From: Alphaproteobacteria bacterium
Lineage (GTDB): Bacteria; Pseudomonadota; Alphaproteobacteria; Rs-D84
DNA: 64,000 nucleotides
Reading direction: 5' to 3'
Assembly: GCA_009777955.1 (NCBI GenBank)
Contig: WRKW01000002.1
Location: 69,294-133,293, forward strand
Below, piece by piece: positions 36,616 through 46,341 of this stretch (position 1 is its first letter; each line of letters opens with the position of its first letter). Position numbers and translations under genes: made by a program. The notes under the pieces are model-generated. The model ran no database searches. It was not told the origin of the DNA and saw only the letters and a list, made by a program, of their open reading frames with translations.

Positions 36616-37959
36616 TTATTGGTTCCCATCGGGTGCATTTTTCATCATTTCCATTAACTTATCTGGGCTGCCAAATGATGATAATTGTTTCATCTGTGCG
36701 CGCATTTTATCAAAGTTTTTAAGCAATTGTTCGACATCCCGGATTGTTGTGCCGGAACCGGTTGCAATTCGTTGTTTGCGCGATGCAAGTATTATTTCGG
36801 GTCGTGCCCTTTCTGACTTTGTCATGGATTGCAGTATGGCAAGTTGTTTGTTTATCGCACTATCAGTTGCGCGGTCTTTCAATGCCCCGGCCATTTGTGA
36901 CATTCCGGGTATAAGTTTCAATAGGCCGCCGATAGAACCCATTTTTTTAATCTGTTTGATTTGACTCATCATGTCATTAAGGTTGAATTCTCCCGAAAAC
37001 ATCTTATTCATCATGTTTTCGGCATCACGTTCACTGATGTGTTCCTGTGCCTTTTCGACCAGCGACACAACGTCACCCATGCCAAGAATCTGACTTGCGA
37101 TGCGTTCTGGATGAAATATTTCCAAATCGGAAATTTTTTCACCCGTGCCTATCCATAAAACTGGCGCGCCAGTTTCCATTTTCATTGATAAAACCGCGCC
37201 GCCGCGTGCATCGCCATCTGCACGGGTCATGACCAGCCCTGTAATTCCAAGAACGTTGTTGAATTCCCGCGCTATGTTAAGTGATTCTTGACCCGCCATG
37301 GCATCCACGGTCAAAAGAATATCGGTTGGTGTCAAAACTTTTTTCAGTTCACATAATTCATCCATTAAAGTTTTGTCGATTTGCAACCGACCGGCGGTGT
37401 CGATAATTGTTATTGTCGGTTGTTGATTGCTGATTGCTGATTTTATTCGTTTCGCAATCTGTTCGACTGTTTCATTTTGTATTATCGAAAGCGAAGGGAC
37501 ATCTGCCTGTTTTGCAAGCATTTCCAGCTGTTCCCGTGCGGATGGACGGTAAATGTCGGTTGATGCCAGCAATACGGTTTTGCCCTGTTTTTTATAATAT
37601 GTGGCCAGTTTTCCCGCGGTAGTGGTTTTGCCGGTGCCTTGCAACCCGACAAGCATGATAATTGCTGATTGTTGATTTTGGATTGATGAATTGTCGCCCG
37701 ACAGGATAGAAACCAGTTCGTCATAAACAATTTTCGCAATCATCTCGGCCGGTCTGGTGCCCGTTATGATTTTCTGACCGATGGATTTTTCTTTTATGTC
37801 TGCAATTATTTTTTTTACGACGGATAATGCCACGTCTGCTTCTAATAAAGCCACGCGGATTTCAGCCAAAGCGTCATCCAACATCGTATCCGTCAAATGC
37901 GTTCGTCCGGCAAGTTTTGCAAAAGTTGTAGAAAGTCTGCGTGTCAAAGCGTCAAACAT
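36616..37959 (-). CDS. ffh: Signal recognition particle protein Ffh (SRP54)
   Basis: GTPase that binds 4.5S RNA and signal peptides and delivers ribosomes to FtsY. The 447-residue protein has the N helical bundle, G domain with GLQGTGKTT (105-113), DTAGR and TRADGD, and a methionine-rich M domain ending in PGMSQM and a GSGTTIRDVEQLL RNA-binding helix (the usual serine before GSG is retained in ATGSG). Alone on its transcript. The 4.5S RNA gene is not in this window. Confidence 0.97.
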   Translation of the reverse strand: MFDALTRRLSTTFAKLAGRTHLTDTMLDDALAEIRVALLEADVALSVVKKIIADIKEKSIGQKIITGTRPAEMIAKIVYDELVSILSGDNSSIQNQQSAIIMLVGLQGTGKTTTAGKLATYYKKQGKTVLLASTDIYRPSAREQLEMLAKQADVPSLSIIQNETVEQIAKRIKSAISNQQPTITIIDTAGRLQIDKTLMDELCELKKVLTPTDILLTVDAMAGQESLNIAREFNNVLGITGLVMTRADGDARGGAVLSMKMETGAPVLWIGTGEKISDLEIFHPERIASQILGMGDVVSLVEKAQEHISERDAENMMNKMFSGEFNLNDMMSQIKQIKKMGSIGGLLKLIPGMSQMAGALKDRATDSAINKQLAILQSMTKSERARPEIILASRKQRIATGSGTTIRDVEQLLKNFDKMRAQMKQLSSFGSPDKLMEMMKNAPDGNQ

Positions 37960-38061
37960 AATAATTCCTTTGCCGCCATTTTAATACTTGAAATATTTAA
38001 TTGCAAGTGTCTTGAAAAGGTTGTATGATCGAAAATATAGATTGATATAAAGGAGAGAAAA

Positions 38062-38805
38062 ATGAAAAGAAAACTGACCACTTTGTTGTTGATTCTGCTT
38101 GTCGCGGTGCCGATTGCTTGGATCGCGCGCGGACATTTGCCGGCTCAGACTGCAAAGTTACGATGCTTTAACTATCTTGTTTCCGCAAAAATATACGAAA
38201 AAAAGGCAGAGCTGTCTATATCAAGAATCCAGGGTGGTGTCAGAACCAGTGATAATTTTGATAGGGCTATGGCTTCATTTGATGGCACGAAAGTCATAGC
38301 GCAAAGGGCTCCGAATGACTTGGAACATCAATTCTTGTATTCCGTAAAATCCGAATCCGATTCTTTTGATTTCGGAATCTGGTATGACAGTAAGTTCAAG
38401 GCGGCAAACGATTATTATATAGTAATAGATGGCAACAGCTATGGTTGCCAGGTATTGGTTCCGCTTCGGTCAAAGAAAGGTCCTGGAAATTCTGCCGGGG
38501 TCAGCCGTGCGGACAGAAAAAAGATCGAACGCTGTATAGACTATATCCAGGAAAATGTAAGGGTCGCTGTTTGGGATGACGGTCGTGTAATATCTGGAAT
38601 GGAATTATTTGATAACGAAGGCAAATGGCAAAGAATTGATCAATGCACTGCTTTGGAATTATCGCGAAATTGGGATTTCAGGGCTATGAAGTCATATACG
38701 AACGACGATTATGACATAAAGTCTTATGAAATCGATGCCTGCGAGGTTGTACAGCGCATAAAAGATTTGTTGGATCGTTTAAGCGAATTCAAAGCAAAGT
38801 ATTAA
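38062..38805 (+). CDS. Predicted periplasmic protein of unknown function
   Basis: A 247-residue protein with an N-terminal membrane anchor or uncleaved signal (residues 5-22, LTTLLLILLVAVPIAWIA). The rest is soluble with three cysteines near the C-terminal half (C157, C203, C236 region) and repeated Asp/Tyr-rich strands. AGGAGAG about 8 nt upstream supports the ATG. No domain recognised. It is followed by an intrinsic terminator at 38847-38875. Confidence 0.7.
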   Translation: MKRKLTTLLLILLVAVPIAWIARGHLPAQTAKLRCFNYLVSAKIYEKKAELSISRIQGGVRTSDNFDRAMASFDGTKVIAQRAPNDLEHQFLYSVKSESDSFDFGIWYDSKFKAANDYYIVIDGNSYGCQVLVPLRSKKGPGNSAGVSRADRKKIERCIDYIQENVRVAVWDDGRVISGMELFDNEGKWQRIDQCTALELSRNWDFRAMKSYTNDDYDIKSYEIDACEVVQRIKDLLDRLSEFKAKY

Positions 38806-38846
38806 GCGTCCACTTGTAAAATCAATGATTTCGTAGATAGATTTTT

Positions 38847-38875
38847 GACGGCAACTTCGTTGCCGTCATTTTTGT
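38847..38875 (+). terminator. Intrinsic terminator
   Basis: Stem GACGGCAAC / GTTGCCGTC with loop TTC followed by ATTTTTGTTGTTT. A very similar stem without a T-run occurs near 51047-51068, suggesting a shared mobile hairpin. Confidence 0.85.
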
Positions 38876-38938
38876 TGTTTGTCGCGCCATGGCGACAGCA
38901 AAAGCGGGTGTTCCTTGTAATAATATATTTACAAGCAC

Positions 38939-38966
38939 TTGACATAAAGTTATTTAGTGGTATTGT
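38939..38966 (+). promoter_or_regulatory. Promoter, leaderless configuration
   Basis: Consensus TTGACA at 38939-38944, 16-nt spacer and TATTGT at 38961-38966; the ATG at 38974 follows after 7 nt without a Shine-Dalgarno. Confidence 0.65.
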
Positions 38967-38973
38967 ATTACAA

Positions 38974-39780
38974 ATGTCCGACAATACTATACAATTTTAC
39001 GGTGGAACCTATTATCTATCCGCCAGTCCGGAATTTATACACCATGGCATAAATATTCTTTCCGATAAGCGAATGACCCCCTGGCACGTCGATCCACGGA
39101 CTTTTAAAGCCAAAACATGGTTCATATTCGATAATAATATTGTGCATTACAGAGAAAATGGCCAAAAATTCTATGCGCGCATTTCAGAAAATTGTAACAT
39201 ATCATATCCATATCAACATTGTTTTGCGCAAAAATATGGTTATAAAATCAAGACCTGTGATGATAGATGGTATTTTGAAACAAATCCTGAAAATACCATA
39301 TCCCCCGATACTATCTTGTCTTGCGATGATGCATTTGTGGATATAATAATTGGCCATCCTGATGAAAAAGAAAAACATCCGAAGAAATACGTTATTTTGA
39401 AAAAGAAAGTTTATAAAAAACTGTGTGATATAATTGATCCGGAAATCCAGATACCACATAAAACGATAGTTTGTGCCTTTAAAAGCAATTTTGACCAGAT
39501 TGAAAATCAAAAGCCAGTTTTAAATACCATAACGAAATTTGCCTATATGATGAATTTTGGCCGAAAACCGGGCAATGGTTTTTATAACTGTGATAAATGT
39601 CTGTCAAATCCGGTTTGCGTATATAAAGATCATATGAAAAAATTCTGCATAGATTACGAAGAAAACAAAAAAGCGGAAAATCTTAAAAAATATATTTCTG
39701 TGCACGGGCACGCGCCGTTATTTCCGGAACTTTTGCAAACAGAATGTTTTGTCGAGCAAAAGAAAAAGCGTTCTCGCTAG
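38974..39780 (+). CDS. Hypothetical protein with cysteine cluster
   Basis: A 268-residue protein without signal sequence, starting at the ATG that follows the promoter by 7 nt. The C-terminal quarter holds [22 protein letters not shown], a four-cysteine cluster that could bind a metal. The middle is rich in His, Lys and Tyr. The longer open frame upstream of 38974 runs back through the terminator and was rejected. I do not recognise the family. Convergent with uvrA. Confidence 0.65.
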   Translation: MSDNTIQFYGGTYYLSASPEFIHHGINILSDKRMTPWHVDPRTFKAKTWFIFDNNIVHYRENGQKFYARISENCNISYPYQHCFAQKYGYKIKTCDDRWYFETNPENTISPDTILSCDDAFVDIIIGHPDEKEKHPKKYVILKKKVYKKLCDIIDPEIQIPHKTIVCAFKSNFDQIENQKPVLNTITKFAYMMNFGRKPGNGFYNCDKCLSNPVCVYKDHMKKFCIDYEENKKAENLKKYISVHGHAPLFPELLQTECFVEQKKKRSR

Positions 39781-39795
39781 AATAGTGCATAACTA

Positions 39796-42645
39796 TTACT
39801 TGGACGTTAAATATTTTTTCAAATATTTCCCAGTTGGGCTGGCTGAATTTTTCGCTACCTGTTCCGGGGTGCCGGTTGCAACGATTTCGCCGCCTGCATC
39901 GCCACCGCCCGGCCCCAGATCGATAATCCAATCTGCGGTCTTTATTACTTCCAGATTATGTTCAATCACTATTACAGTATTGCCCTGCTCTGCCAATTCA
40001 TGCAGAACCGACAACAGCATTTTTATATCATCAAAATGAAGTCCAGTGGTCGGTTCATCCAATATGTACAATGTACGTCCGGTGCTGCGTGCGGCCAATT
40101 CCTTGGACAGCTTTATGCGTTGCGCTTCACCACCCGATAATTCCAAAGACGATTGACCCAGTTTTATATAATCCAGTCCCACACGCTTTAACAGTTCTAA
40201 TTTATTCTTTATCAGCGGGACATTGATAAAAAATCTGTATGCTTCGTCCACGGTCATATTCAAAACATCGGCAATAGACCTGTCCTTGTATTTTACTTTC
40301 AGTGTTTCTTCGTTGTATCGTGCGCCTTTGCACTGGTCGCATTCGACATAAATATCTGGCAGAAAATTCATTTCTATTTTTATACTGCCGTCGCCCTGGC
40401 AAACTTCGCACCGCCCGCCTTTTACATTAAAGGAAAATCGTCCGGCGGCATATCCGCGTGCTTTTGATTCTGGTAATGCGGCATAAAAATCGCGTATATG
40501 GGTAAACAGTCCTGTATAGGTAGCGGGGTTGCTGCGCGGGGTTCGTCCAATCGGCGATTGATCTATATCAACCACTTTATCGATATTTTCAATACCGGTA
40601 ATTTTGTCGTGCGCACCGACTTCCAATTTTGATCCGTGCAATGAACGCATTGCCGCAGGAAACAAAGTGCCCAGCAACAATGTTGACTTACCCGAACCGG
40701 AAACACCCGTAAGTGCGACAAGTTTTCCAAGCGGAACTTCAAGACATACGTTTTTAAGGTTATTGTGCCGCGCGCCACAAATAGTGATTTTTTCGCCGTT
40801 GCCAGTCCGTCGGTTTTCAGGAACTTCGATTTTTTTCACACCGGACAAATATTGTCCCGTAAGGGATTCTTTATTTGCCGCGACCTGTTCTGGTGTGCCG
40901 TGTGCGACTATGTTTCCGCCGTGGATCCCCGCATTTCGTCCTATGTCGATAAGATAATCTGCATTACGCATCGCATCTTCGTCATGTTCCACGACTATGA
41001 CGGTATTGTCTTTATCACGCAGTGTTTTCAAAGTATCCAGTAATTTATCATTATCGCTTTGGTGCAGGCCTATGCTGGGTTCGTCCAATACATACAATAC
41101 GCCGGTCAAACCCGAACCGATTTGCGATGCAAGACGGATGCGTTGTGCTTCGCCGCCTGATAATGTTCCGGCGTTGCGCGACAGGGTCAGATAGCCCAAT
41201 CCCACATTTTGTAAAAATTCAAGACGTGATGTGATTTCACGCAATATGACACGGCCAATATCATTCTGTTTTTGGGTCAAATGTTTTGGCAAATCTTTGA
41301 ACCAGGCAAGCGCGTTTGTCACAGACATTTCAGCCACATCCATTATGTCAAAATCATTTATTTTTACACATAGTGCCTGGACGTTAAGTCGTTTTCCATG
41401 ACACAGCGGACATGGTGTCTGCGCCTGGTATTTGCCCAGCCAGTCTTTTATCATATTGGATTCTGATTCCCGCCAGCGGCGTTCCAGGTTCGGAATCACC
41501 CCTTCAAAAGGCTTGTCATATTCCCACCCGTTCCAATTGATGTGCACGGAAACATCGCCCGTTCCATACAAAATCAAATTTTGTTGTTCCGGGGTCAGTA
41601 CCCCCCATGGCTTTGACATCGGAATTTTAAATTGCTTTGCGACACCTTCCAGTACATGTTCGTATTGGGTAAGCATTCCGCCACGCGACCAGGGTGCGAT
41701 TGCGCCCTGGCGCAGCGACAAAGATGGGTCTGGAATTACCAAATCCGGTGACATATTGATTTGCATGCCCAGCCCGTCGCAACCGTTACACGCGCCCAGC
41801 GGGGCGTTAAAGCTGAACAATCTGGGTTCTATTTTCGGTACTGTGAATCCCGAAACAGGACAAGCGAATTCGGTTGAATAAAGAATATCCTCGTTATTAT
41901 CAAGCCGTCGCACCAAGACGCTGCCCGGTACCAGGCGAAGCGATGATTCAAATGAAGCGGACAGGCGGGTAACAAATTCTTCGTATTCTAAGGATATTCT
42001 TTTTTTGGGGGAAACGGGCAGTGTCAATCTGTCCACAATCACAAATATATTATGTTTTTTATTTTTATCCAATGTCGGCGGGCTGTCAAGATTTACCAAT
42101 TCCCCATCTATAATTGCACGCTGATATCCCTGTTTTACCAGAAAGGCCATCTCTTTCCGATATTCCCCCTTTCGCTCTCTGACCAATGGTGCCATTACAT
42201 AAATTTTGGTAGAAGCGGGCAACTTCATCGACCATTCCACCATTTCTGGAATAGTTTGCGAAGCGATTGGTTTTCCGGTAACCGGGGAGTGGGGTACGCC
42301 GACACGCGCCCAAAGTAATCTGAAATAATCATAAATTTCGGTAACCGTTCCGACGGTTGACCGCGGATTTTTGCTGGTGGTTTTTTGTTCTATGGAAATC
42401 GCCGGGGACAGACCTTCTATTAAATCGACATCGGGTTTACGCTGCATGTCAAGAAATTGTCGCGCATAGGCCGAAAGGCTTTCTACGTACCGCCGCTGGC
42501 CTTCGGCATAGATTGTATTAAAAGCAAGTGAAGATTTCCCAGAACCGGAAACGCCGGTAATTACCACCAGTTGATTTTTTGGTATGTCCAGATCTATATT
42601 TTTTAAATTATTTTCGCGCGCCCCGCGGATTTTTATAGTATTCAT
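39796..42645 (-). CDS. uvrA: Excinuclease ABC subunit A
   Basis: DNA-damage-recognising ATPase of nucleotide excision repair. The 949-residue protein has two ABC modules: Walker [11 protein letters not shown] near residue 31 and [11 protein letters not shown] in the second half, each with its LSGGEAQRI signature. Zinc fingers CPLCHGKRL and CEVCQGDG with CDQCKGARY are present, as is the linker [10 protein letters not shown]. Length and order match E. coli UvrA (940). The start is the ATG at 42645 with no clear Shine-Dalgarno. Expected partners UvrB and UvrC are not in the window. Confidence 0.98.
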   Translation of the reverse strand: MNTIKIRGARENNLKNIDLDIPKNQLVVITGVSGSGKSSLAFNTIYAEGQRRYVESLSAYARQFLDMQRKPDVDLIEGLSPAISIEQKTTSKNPRSTVGTVTEIYDYFRLLWARVGVPHSPVTGKPIASQTIPEMVEWSMKLPASTKIYVMAPLVRERKGEYRKEMAFLVKQGYQRAIIDGELVNLDSPPTLDKNKKHNIFVIVDRLTLPVSPKKRISLEYEEFVTRLSASFESSLRLVPGSVLVRRLDNNEDILYSTEFACPVSGFTVPKIEPRLFSFNAPLGACNGCDGLGMQINMSPDLVIPDPSLSLRQGAIAPWSRGGMLTQYEHVLEGVAKQFKIPMSKPWGVLTPEQQNLILYGTGDVSVHINWNGWEYDKPFEGVIPNLERRWRESESNMIKDWLGKYQAQTPCPLCHGKRLNVQALCVKINDFDIMDVAEMSVTNALAWFKDLPKHLTQKQNDIGRVILREITSRLEFLQNVGLGYLTLSRNAGTLSGGEAQRIRLASQIGSGLTGVLYVLDEPSIGLHQSDNDKLLDTLKTLRDKDNTVIVVEHDEDAMRNADYLIDIGRNAGIHGGNIVAHGTPEQVAANKESLTGQYLSGVKKIEVPENRRTGNGEKITICGARHNNLKNVCLEVPLGKLVALTGVSGSGKSTLLLGTLFPAAMRSLHGSKLEVGAHDKITGIENIDKVVDIDQSPIGRTPRSNPATYTGLFTHIRDFYAALPESKARGYAAGRFSFNVKGGRCEVCQGDGSIKIEMNFLPDIYVECDQCKGARYNEETLKVKYKDRSIADVLNMTVDEAYRFFINVPLIKNKLELLKRVGLDYIKLGQSSLELSGGEAQRIKLSKELAARSTGRTLYILDEPTTGLHFDDIKMLLSVLHELAEQGNTVIVIEHNLEVIKTADWIIDLGPGGGDAGGEIVATGTPEQVAKNSASPTGKYLKKYLTSK

Positions 42646-42676
42646 GGTTTTGGCTGTATATGGAAAAAACTATGTG

Positions 42677-42714
42677 AAAAAAAACGGGAACAAAAGAAAG
42701 TGTATTGTTCCCGT
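42677..42714 (-). terminator. Intrinsic terminator of the rodZ transcript
   Basis: Stem ACGGGAACAA / TTGTTCCCGT (42684-42693 and 42705-42714) followed on the minus strand by eight U. Confidence 0.85.
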
Positions 42715-42718
42715 TTTT

Positions 42719-43600
42719 CTATTCTGCTTCGGGTGCCACGGGTTCTGGCATCAAAGCAGCTGGTGTCAAAACAATTCCGGTGCGGCGGACATGATCAGGA
42801 CCAATTTTTGGCGCAAGCTTTCCATTCACGTAAACATCCAACCCGCCGGCATTTCCGATGGTTGCCTTTACATTACTTGTCGGGGCATAATACACATCGC
42901 CGGGGGTCAGCACTCTGCTGAATAAAGTTTCCCCGCGGCTATCTTCGATTTTCAGCCATGTTTCAGAAATGGCTTGCAATACTACGGTTGCACTGGCACG
43001 ATTTTCATTTCCAAATGTTTCGCGTACTGGGACGCTGTATGTGGGCGTTGGTTTTGGCGCGGGCGCTTCCTGGGCTGTTACGGTTTGTACGGCGTGAACG
43101 GTGGCAGACGGATGTCTTTCGTGGCTACCAATCTTGTCATACAATATTGCTAATGCTACAATTACAACTGTTGCTGTGGCGATAAATCCCAAAAACCATT
43201 TACGATTACGGACGGCAAAAGATTCAGAACGTTCGCCTATTACCATGTTAAAGGGTGCTTCGACCTGTGCGGTGCCGTCCGTAATGATACCTTTTTCTGC
43301 GGATTCTTCATCATCTTCCAGCAATCCCATTTCCAGCTTTATCTTTTGTATTATGATTTTCGGATCCAGCTCCAGCTCTATGGCATAATTTCGTGCAAAT
43401 CCCAGTATATAGACCAGCTCTGGAATTTTGTTATATTCCCCGTTTTCCAGGGCCTCTAAAAATTCTTCGCGTATACATAGTTGTCGGGCTATGGTCGACA
43501 GTTCGCGCCGCCGCCGACCGCCTGCACGGGCGGATTTCAACATCTCAGAGGCGCGTTTTCCATCATGGATTTGGTCGCGAAAGTCGTTATCTTTTGACAT
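42719..43600 (-). CDS. rodZ: RodZ-like cytoskeletal protein
   Basis: A 293-residue protein with the RodZ layout: an N-terminal helix-turn-helix (residues about 17-90, LKSARAGGRRRRELSTIARQLCI), one transmembrane helix (about 136-154), a proline-rich periplasmic linker (APAPKPTPTYSVP) and a C-terminal DUF4115 beta domain (LQAISETWLKIEDSRGETLFS, then GLDVYVNGK). RodZ links MreB to the elongasome and controls cell shape. The HTH keeps the start of the fold but begins with an unusual RRRR, and DNA binding is not implied. Next to dus. Confidence 0.9.
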   Translation of the reverse strand: MSKDNDFRDQIHDGKRASEMLKSARAGGRRRRELSTIARQLCIREEFLEALENGEYNKIPELVYILGFARNYAIELELDPKIIIQKIKLEMGLLEDDEESAEKGIITDGTAQVEAPFNMVIGERSESFAVRNRKWFLGFIATATVVIVALAILYDKIGSHERHPSATVHAVQTVTAQEAPAPKPTPTYSVPVRETFGNENRASATVVLQAISETWLKIEDSRGETLFSRVLTPGDVYYAPTSNVKATIGNAGGLDVYVNGKLAPKIGPDHVRRTGIVLTPAALMPEPVAPEAE

Positions 43601-43646
43601 ATATAAATTCCTTTTTTGCTTTCGGCTGTAATCTTAAAGCTTAAAA

Positions 43647-44624
43647 TCAAATGGCGCAACAGAAAAATTTCCGAACAGCGTGCTCTAATTCATTTGCAAT
43701 GGTAATCTGATTTATTTTGGTGCGGAAATTTGCACCGCCCGGCATGCCCGCGGAATACCATGCCGCATGCTTTCTAAATAGTGGTACGCCTGCGCGTGCA
43801 CCGTAATATTCCAACGTCAAATGCAGATGTTCCAGAACCAGTGAAAAATCGGGGGGCGGATTCGGGGAATTATTCACCAATGTCCCAAGCAACCATGGAT
43901 TTCCCAATAATGCCCGGCCTATCATGACCCCATCCGCAAAAAGTTCTTTGACCGTTGCCATATCTGCCGTGTTTTTTATATCTCCATTGAAAATAATTGG
44001 AATATTAACCGCACTCTGCAATTTGCATTCCATGCATTTCTGCCAATCTGCTGTACCTGTGTATCCTTGGGCTCTTGTTCTGCCGTGAATGGTTGCGAAT
44101 TTGGCACCAGAATTTGCGGCAATACGAACCAGGTTTGCAGAATCAAGACTGTTTCCATCCCAGCCTAAGCGGGTTTTTATACTGACCGGAATTTTGACAG
44201 CTTTTACGACTTGTTCTATTATGCGTGCCGCCAATACGTGATCCCGCATCAAGAACGCACCTGCCCCCGCCCTGGTTGCGACTTTCGGTACTGGACATCC
44301 CATATTTATATCGATCCAGCTGGCACCGTTTTGTTCAAGTATTTTTGCGGCATCTGCCATGATTTTTGGATCTGCGCCGAATATCTGCGCACCGACCAGA
44401 CCTTCGTCCGCATAATTGTCAAAGTTGCGCTTGTTACCGGTATTCGGTGCGGGGTTTCGGTTATGTATCAACGAGTGACAAGAAATCATCTCGGTCAAAA
44501 GTGGGGCATCCGGTGCGCATTTTCGTAATATACGTCGGAATGGCCGATCTGTAATTCCGGCCAGCGGCGCGGCAAATATTGGCGTATTGATGGTAAGTCC
44601 ACAAAGATTGATTGGCTGGAACAT
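43647..44624 (-). CDS. dus: tRNA-dihydrouridine synthase
   Basis: FMN enzyme that reduces uridines in the tRNA D-loop. The 325-residue protein from the ATG at 44624 begins with PIFAAPLAGITDRPFRR, the conserved FMN-binding start, and has NMGCPVPKVATRAGAGAF with the catalytic cysteine, KTRLGWDG, ATIHGRTRAQGYTG and the phosphate-binding FNGDI and GRALLGNPW. It looks DusB-like. The ATG lies 7 nt after a TATTAT -10 box and the promoter overlaps that of ftsB, so the mRNA is probably leaderless. The longer frame to 44873 runs into ftsB and was rejected. Confidence 0.94.
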   Translation of the reverse strand: MFQPINLCGLTINTPIFAAPLAGITDRPFRRILRKCAPDAPLLTEMISCHSLIHNRNPAPNTGNKRNFDNYADEGLVGAQIFGADPKIMADAAKILEQNGASWIDINMGCPVPKVATRAGAGAFLMRDHVLAARIIEQVVKAVKIPVSIKTRLGWDGNSLDSANLVRIAANSGAKFATIHGRTRAQGYTGTADWQKCMECKLQSAVNIPIIFNGDIKNTADMATVKELFADGVMIGRALLGNPWLLGTLVNNSPNPPPDFSLVLEHLHLTLEYYGARAGVPLFRKHAAWYSAGMPGGANFRTKINQITIANELEHAVRKFFCCAI

Positions 44625-44660
44625 TTGTGGTATAATACCCCGTATGAAAGAAAAAATCAA
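44608..44660. promoter_or_regulatory. Overlapping divergent promoters of dus and ftsB
   Basis: Plus strand: TTGATT (44608-44613), 17 nt, TATAAT (44631-44636), 7 nt to the ftsB ATG. Minus strand: TTGATT (44660-44655), 17 nt, TATTAT (44637-44632), 7 nt to the dus ATG. The shared centre GGTATAATACC is a palindrome, so both -10 boxes occupy the same bases and only one polymerase can bind at a time. Confidence 0.75.
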
Positions 44661-44967
44661 AAATTTATTGTCTTTTACGGGGTCTGCGTGGCGCGGTGGT
44701 CTGCGCGGTAAAATCGGCTTGCTTTTGGCATTGTTCGCCATATTGGTCTTTTGCCGGATGTTTATCGGTAACCGGACTATCCAGGGATTTGCAATCGACA
44801 ACTGGCGACTTGCGCAAGAACAGAAACAATTGGCGGCAGAGCAAGAAAAGCTTACAGATATTGGAAAGCGCATACAGTTGATACAACGCCATTCGCCGGA
44901 TTATATAGAAGAATTATCGCAAAAACATCTTAATTTGGGCGATCCATCTATAAGAATCCTTAAATAA
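44644..44967 (+). CDS. ftsB: Septum formation initiator, FtsB/DivIC family
   Basis: A 107-residue bitopic protein: a short basic cytosolic tail (MKEKIKNLLSFTG), a transmembrane helix at about 23-41 (GKIGLLLALFAILVFCRM), then a heptad-rich coiled coil (about 52-82, WRLAQEQKQLAAEQEKLTDI) and a short C-terminus with HSPDYIEELSQKHLNLGDP. This is the FtsB pattern; FtsB joins FtsL and FtsQ in the divisome. The ATG begins 7 nt after TATAAT. The gene is followed by tRNA-Pro. Confidence 0.88.
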   Translation: MKEKIKNLLSFTGSAWRGGLRGKIGLLLALFAILVFCRMFIGNRTIQGFAIDNWRLAQEQKQLAAEQEKLTDIGKRIQLIQRHSPDYIEELSQKHLNLGDPSIRILK

Positions 44968-45008
44968 ATTTGCATTTTATGTGTATTGTTGTTATAATCT
45001 GCCGTATT

Positions 45009-45085
45009 CGGGGCGTAGCTCAGCCTGGTAGAGTGCTTGCTTTGGGAGCAAGATGTCGTCGGTTCAACTCCGGCCGCCCCGACCA
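45009..45085 (+). tRNA. tRNA-Pro (anticodon TGG)
   Basis: A 77-nt cloverleaf: acceptor CGGGGCG (45009-45015) pairs with CGCCCCG (45075-45081); anticodon stem CTTGC/GCAAG encloses TTTGGGA with anticodon TGG; T-arm GGTTCAACTCC; discriminator A and encoded CCA end at 45085. Confidence 0.97.
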
Positions 45086-45132
45086 CCGATTTTCGTTAAT
45101 TTTTGCAACGCAAAAATTTAAGAAAATCGAGT

Positions 45133-45160
45133 GCCACCCGTAGCCTTGGCGTAGGGTGGC
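45133..45160. repeat. Short hairpin element, copy 2 (core AGCCTTGGC)
   Basis: GCCACCC and GGGTGGC enclose a loop with AGCCTTGGC, followed by GAAATG. The stem differs from copy 1 (2024-2050) by compensating changes. It lies in the tRNA-Pro downstream region. Confidence 0.5.
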
Positions 45161-45218
45161 GAAATGAATTTGGGTATGGCAAAGTTCGCAAAAGAATACC
45201 TGCCCGACCAGATTAAAC

Positions 45219-45244
45219 AGACTGCGTGAAAAGCAGTCTTTTTT
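45219..45244 (+). terminator. Intrinsic terminator downstream of tRNA-Pro
   Basis: AGACTGC-GTGAAAA-GCAGTCT stem-loop (45219-45239) followed by a run of T (45240-45244). Confidence 0.85.
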
Positions 45245-45269
45245 CATACCCACCCTGCATTACATCGAA

Positions 45270-45317
45270 TTCGAAACTGAATTTTGCGAAAACGATTGTT
45301 TTTAAATCAGTTTCGAA
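45270..45317. promoter_or_regulatory. 11-bp inverted repeat upstream of the YunG-UDG gene
   Basis: TTCGAAACTGA (45270-45280) and TCAGTTTCGAA (45307-45317) are perfect inverted repeats 26 nt apart, ending 15 nt before the ATG at 45333. A TATACA box lies at 45322-45327. This could be an operator or an RNA hairpin; it does not match the alphaproteobacterial LexA box GTTC-n7-GTTC. Confidence 0.45.
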
Positions 45318-45332
45318 CTAGTATACAAAACA

Positions 45333-46232
45333 ATGAAAATATCCATACCATTTCTTGAATATGCCTGCAAGGGTTCTTGGGGCAAGGATACCAGTTATCA
45401 GTCAGTTGGTGATGCGAAAAATCCGAAAGGGCAATGCGCCATAACATCAATGATTGTTCAGGATTATTTTGATGGTGAAATCAGAAAAATCAAAGTGGGC
45501 GAAGAATCGCATTATTTTAATCTTATAAATGAAGCAATCATAGATTTCACTGCCGGTCAATTCCCAATGCCTTTGGATTATTCAAATCACATTTCGGCGG
45601 ATAGAATAAATTTCAAAGAGGAGACTATCAAAAGATACGGTATCTTGAAACAACGAACAGATAAATTCATAAATGATATGGATTTATTGAGCAAACGAAT
45701 TTCCAATTGCACTATATGCCAATGTTGCGGGTCATGTTCTCCGACTTTTACACATTTTGGTTACGATAACAGAATTTTGCTTTTGGGGGAAGCACCTGCA
45801 AAAAATGGATGGCGTATCAGTGGACGCGCCTGGTATGAACCGTCTGGAAAAATTACGGCCACGGGTAAGATATTAAAAAAACTTTTATCAGAAATCGACC
45901 TGACTTTGGAAGACCTGCCTTTTACAGAAGCTATAAAATGCACACCAGAGAGCCCAAAATATTTGAAGTTTTGCGGTATAAATTGTCAGCCGTTTTTAAT
46001 AGAACAATTAAAGATTATGAAGCCGCAAATTATTGTGCCGCTGGGTGTCAGAGCGACAGAACTTTTGTTGCCGCCGTTCAAAAAATTTTCCGATATCGCA
46101 GGTCAAGTGCATAAAACGGAATTTGGACTTGTAATTCCTATATATCATCCTTCGCCAATATCGCCCTTGGGATACAAAGGTAATCTTCATATAATGCAAA
46201 TAATTAAACAGACGCTAACAAATTTTCCCTGA
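45333..46232 (+). CDS. YunG-like domain fused to uracil-DNA glycosylase-like domain
   Basis: A 299-residue protein with two parts. Residues about 5-80 resemble YunG-family proteins (SWGKDTSYQS, then GQCAITSMIVQDYFDGEI with Cys35, SHYFNLI with His60, IDFTAGQFP). Residues about 120-299 resemble Fe-S-type uracil-DNA glycosylases of families 4/5: a cysteine cluster (C126, C129, C131, C132, C135), GEAP at 152-155, KC at 202-203, FCGINCQPFLIEQL, and the catalytic loop HPSP at 272-275. An Fe-S cluster is plausible from C126/C129 with C203/C218. The enzyme would remove uracil from DNA; the YunG part has no established function. The convergent neighbour may also be a DNA glycosylase relative. Confidence 0.75.
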   Translation: MKISIPFLEYACKGSWGKDTSYQSVGDAKNPKGQCAITSMIVQDYFDGEIRKIKVGEESHYFNLINEAIIDFTAGQFPMPLDYSNHISADRINFKEETIKRYGILKQRTDKFINDMDLLSKRISNCTICQCCGSCSPTFTHFGYDNRILLLGEAPAKNGWRISGRAWYEPSGKITATGKILKKLLSEIDLTLEDLPFTEAIKCTPESPKYLKFCGINCQPFLIEQLKIMKPQIIVPLGVRATELLLPPFKKFSDIAGQVHKTEFGLVIPIYHPSPISPLGYKGNLHIMQIIKQTLTNFP

Positions 46233-46341
46233 AAGCATTGATCTTCCTTGCCAATATTGCAAAGTCAGAGAAATTGTTTGCTCGAAACTTGGCTGTTATC
46301 TCTAACCATAATAAACAAACGCGTTTAAAAGGCGCGGTTTT

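Noticed and set aside
37430-37690. Short repeats in ffh (ATTGCTGATT) as a recombination site
   Set aside because: They fall in frame within a conserved P-loop region and an adjacent linker and are best explained by biased codons.
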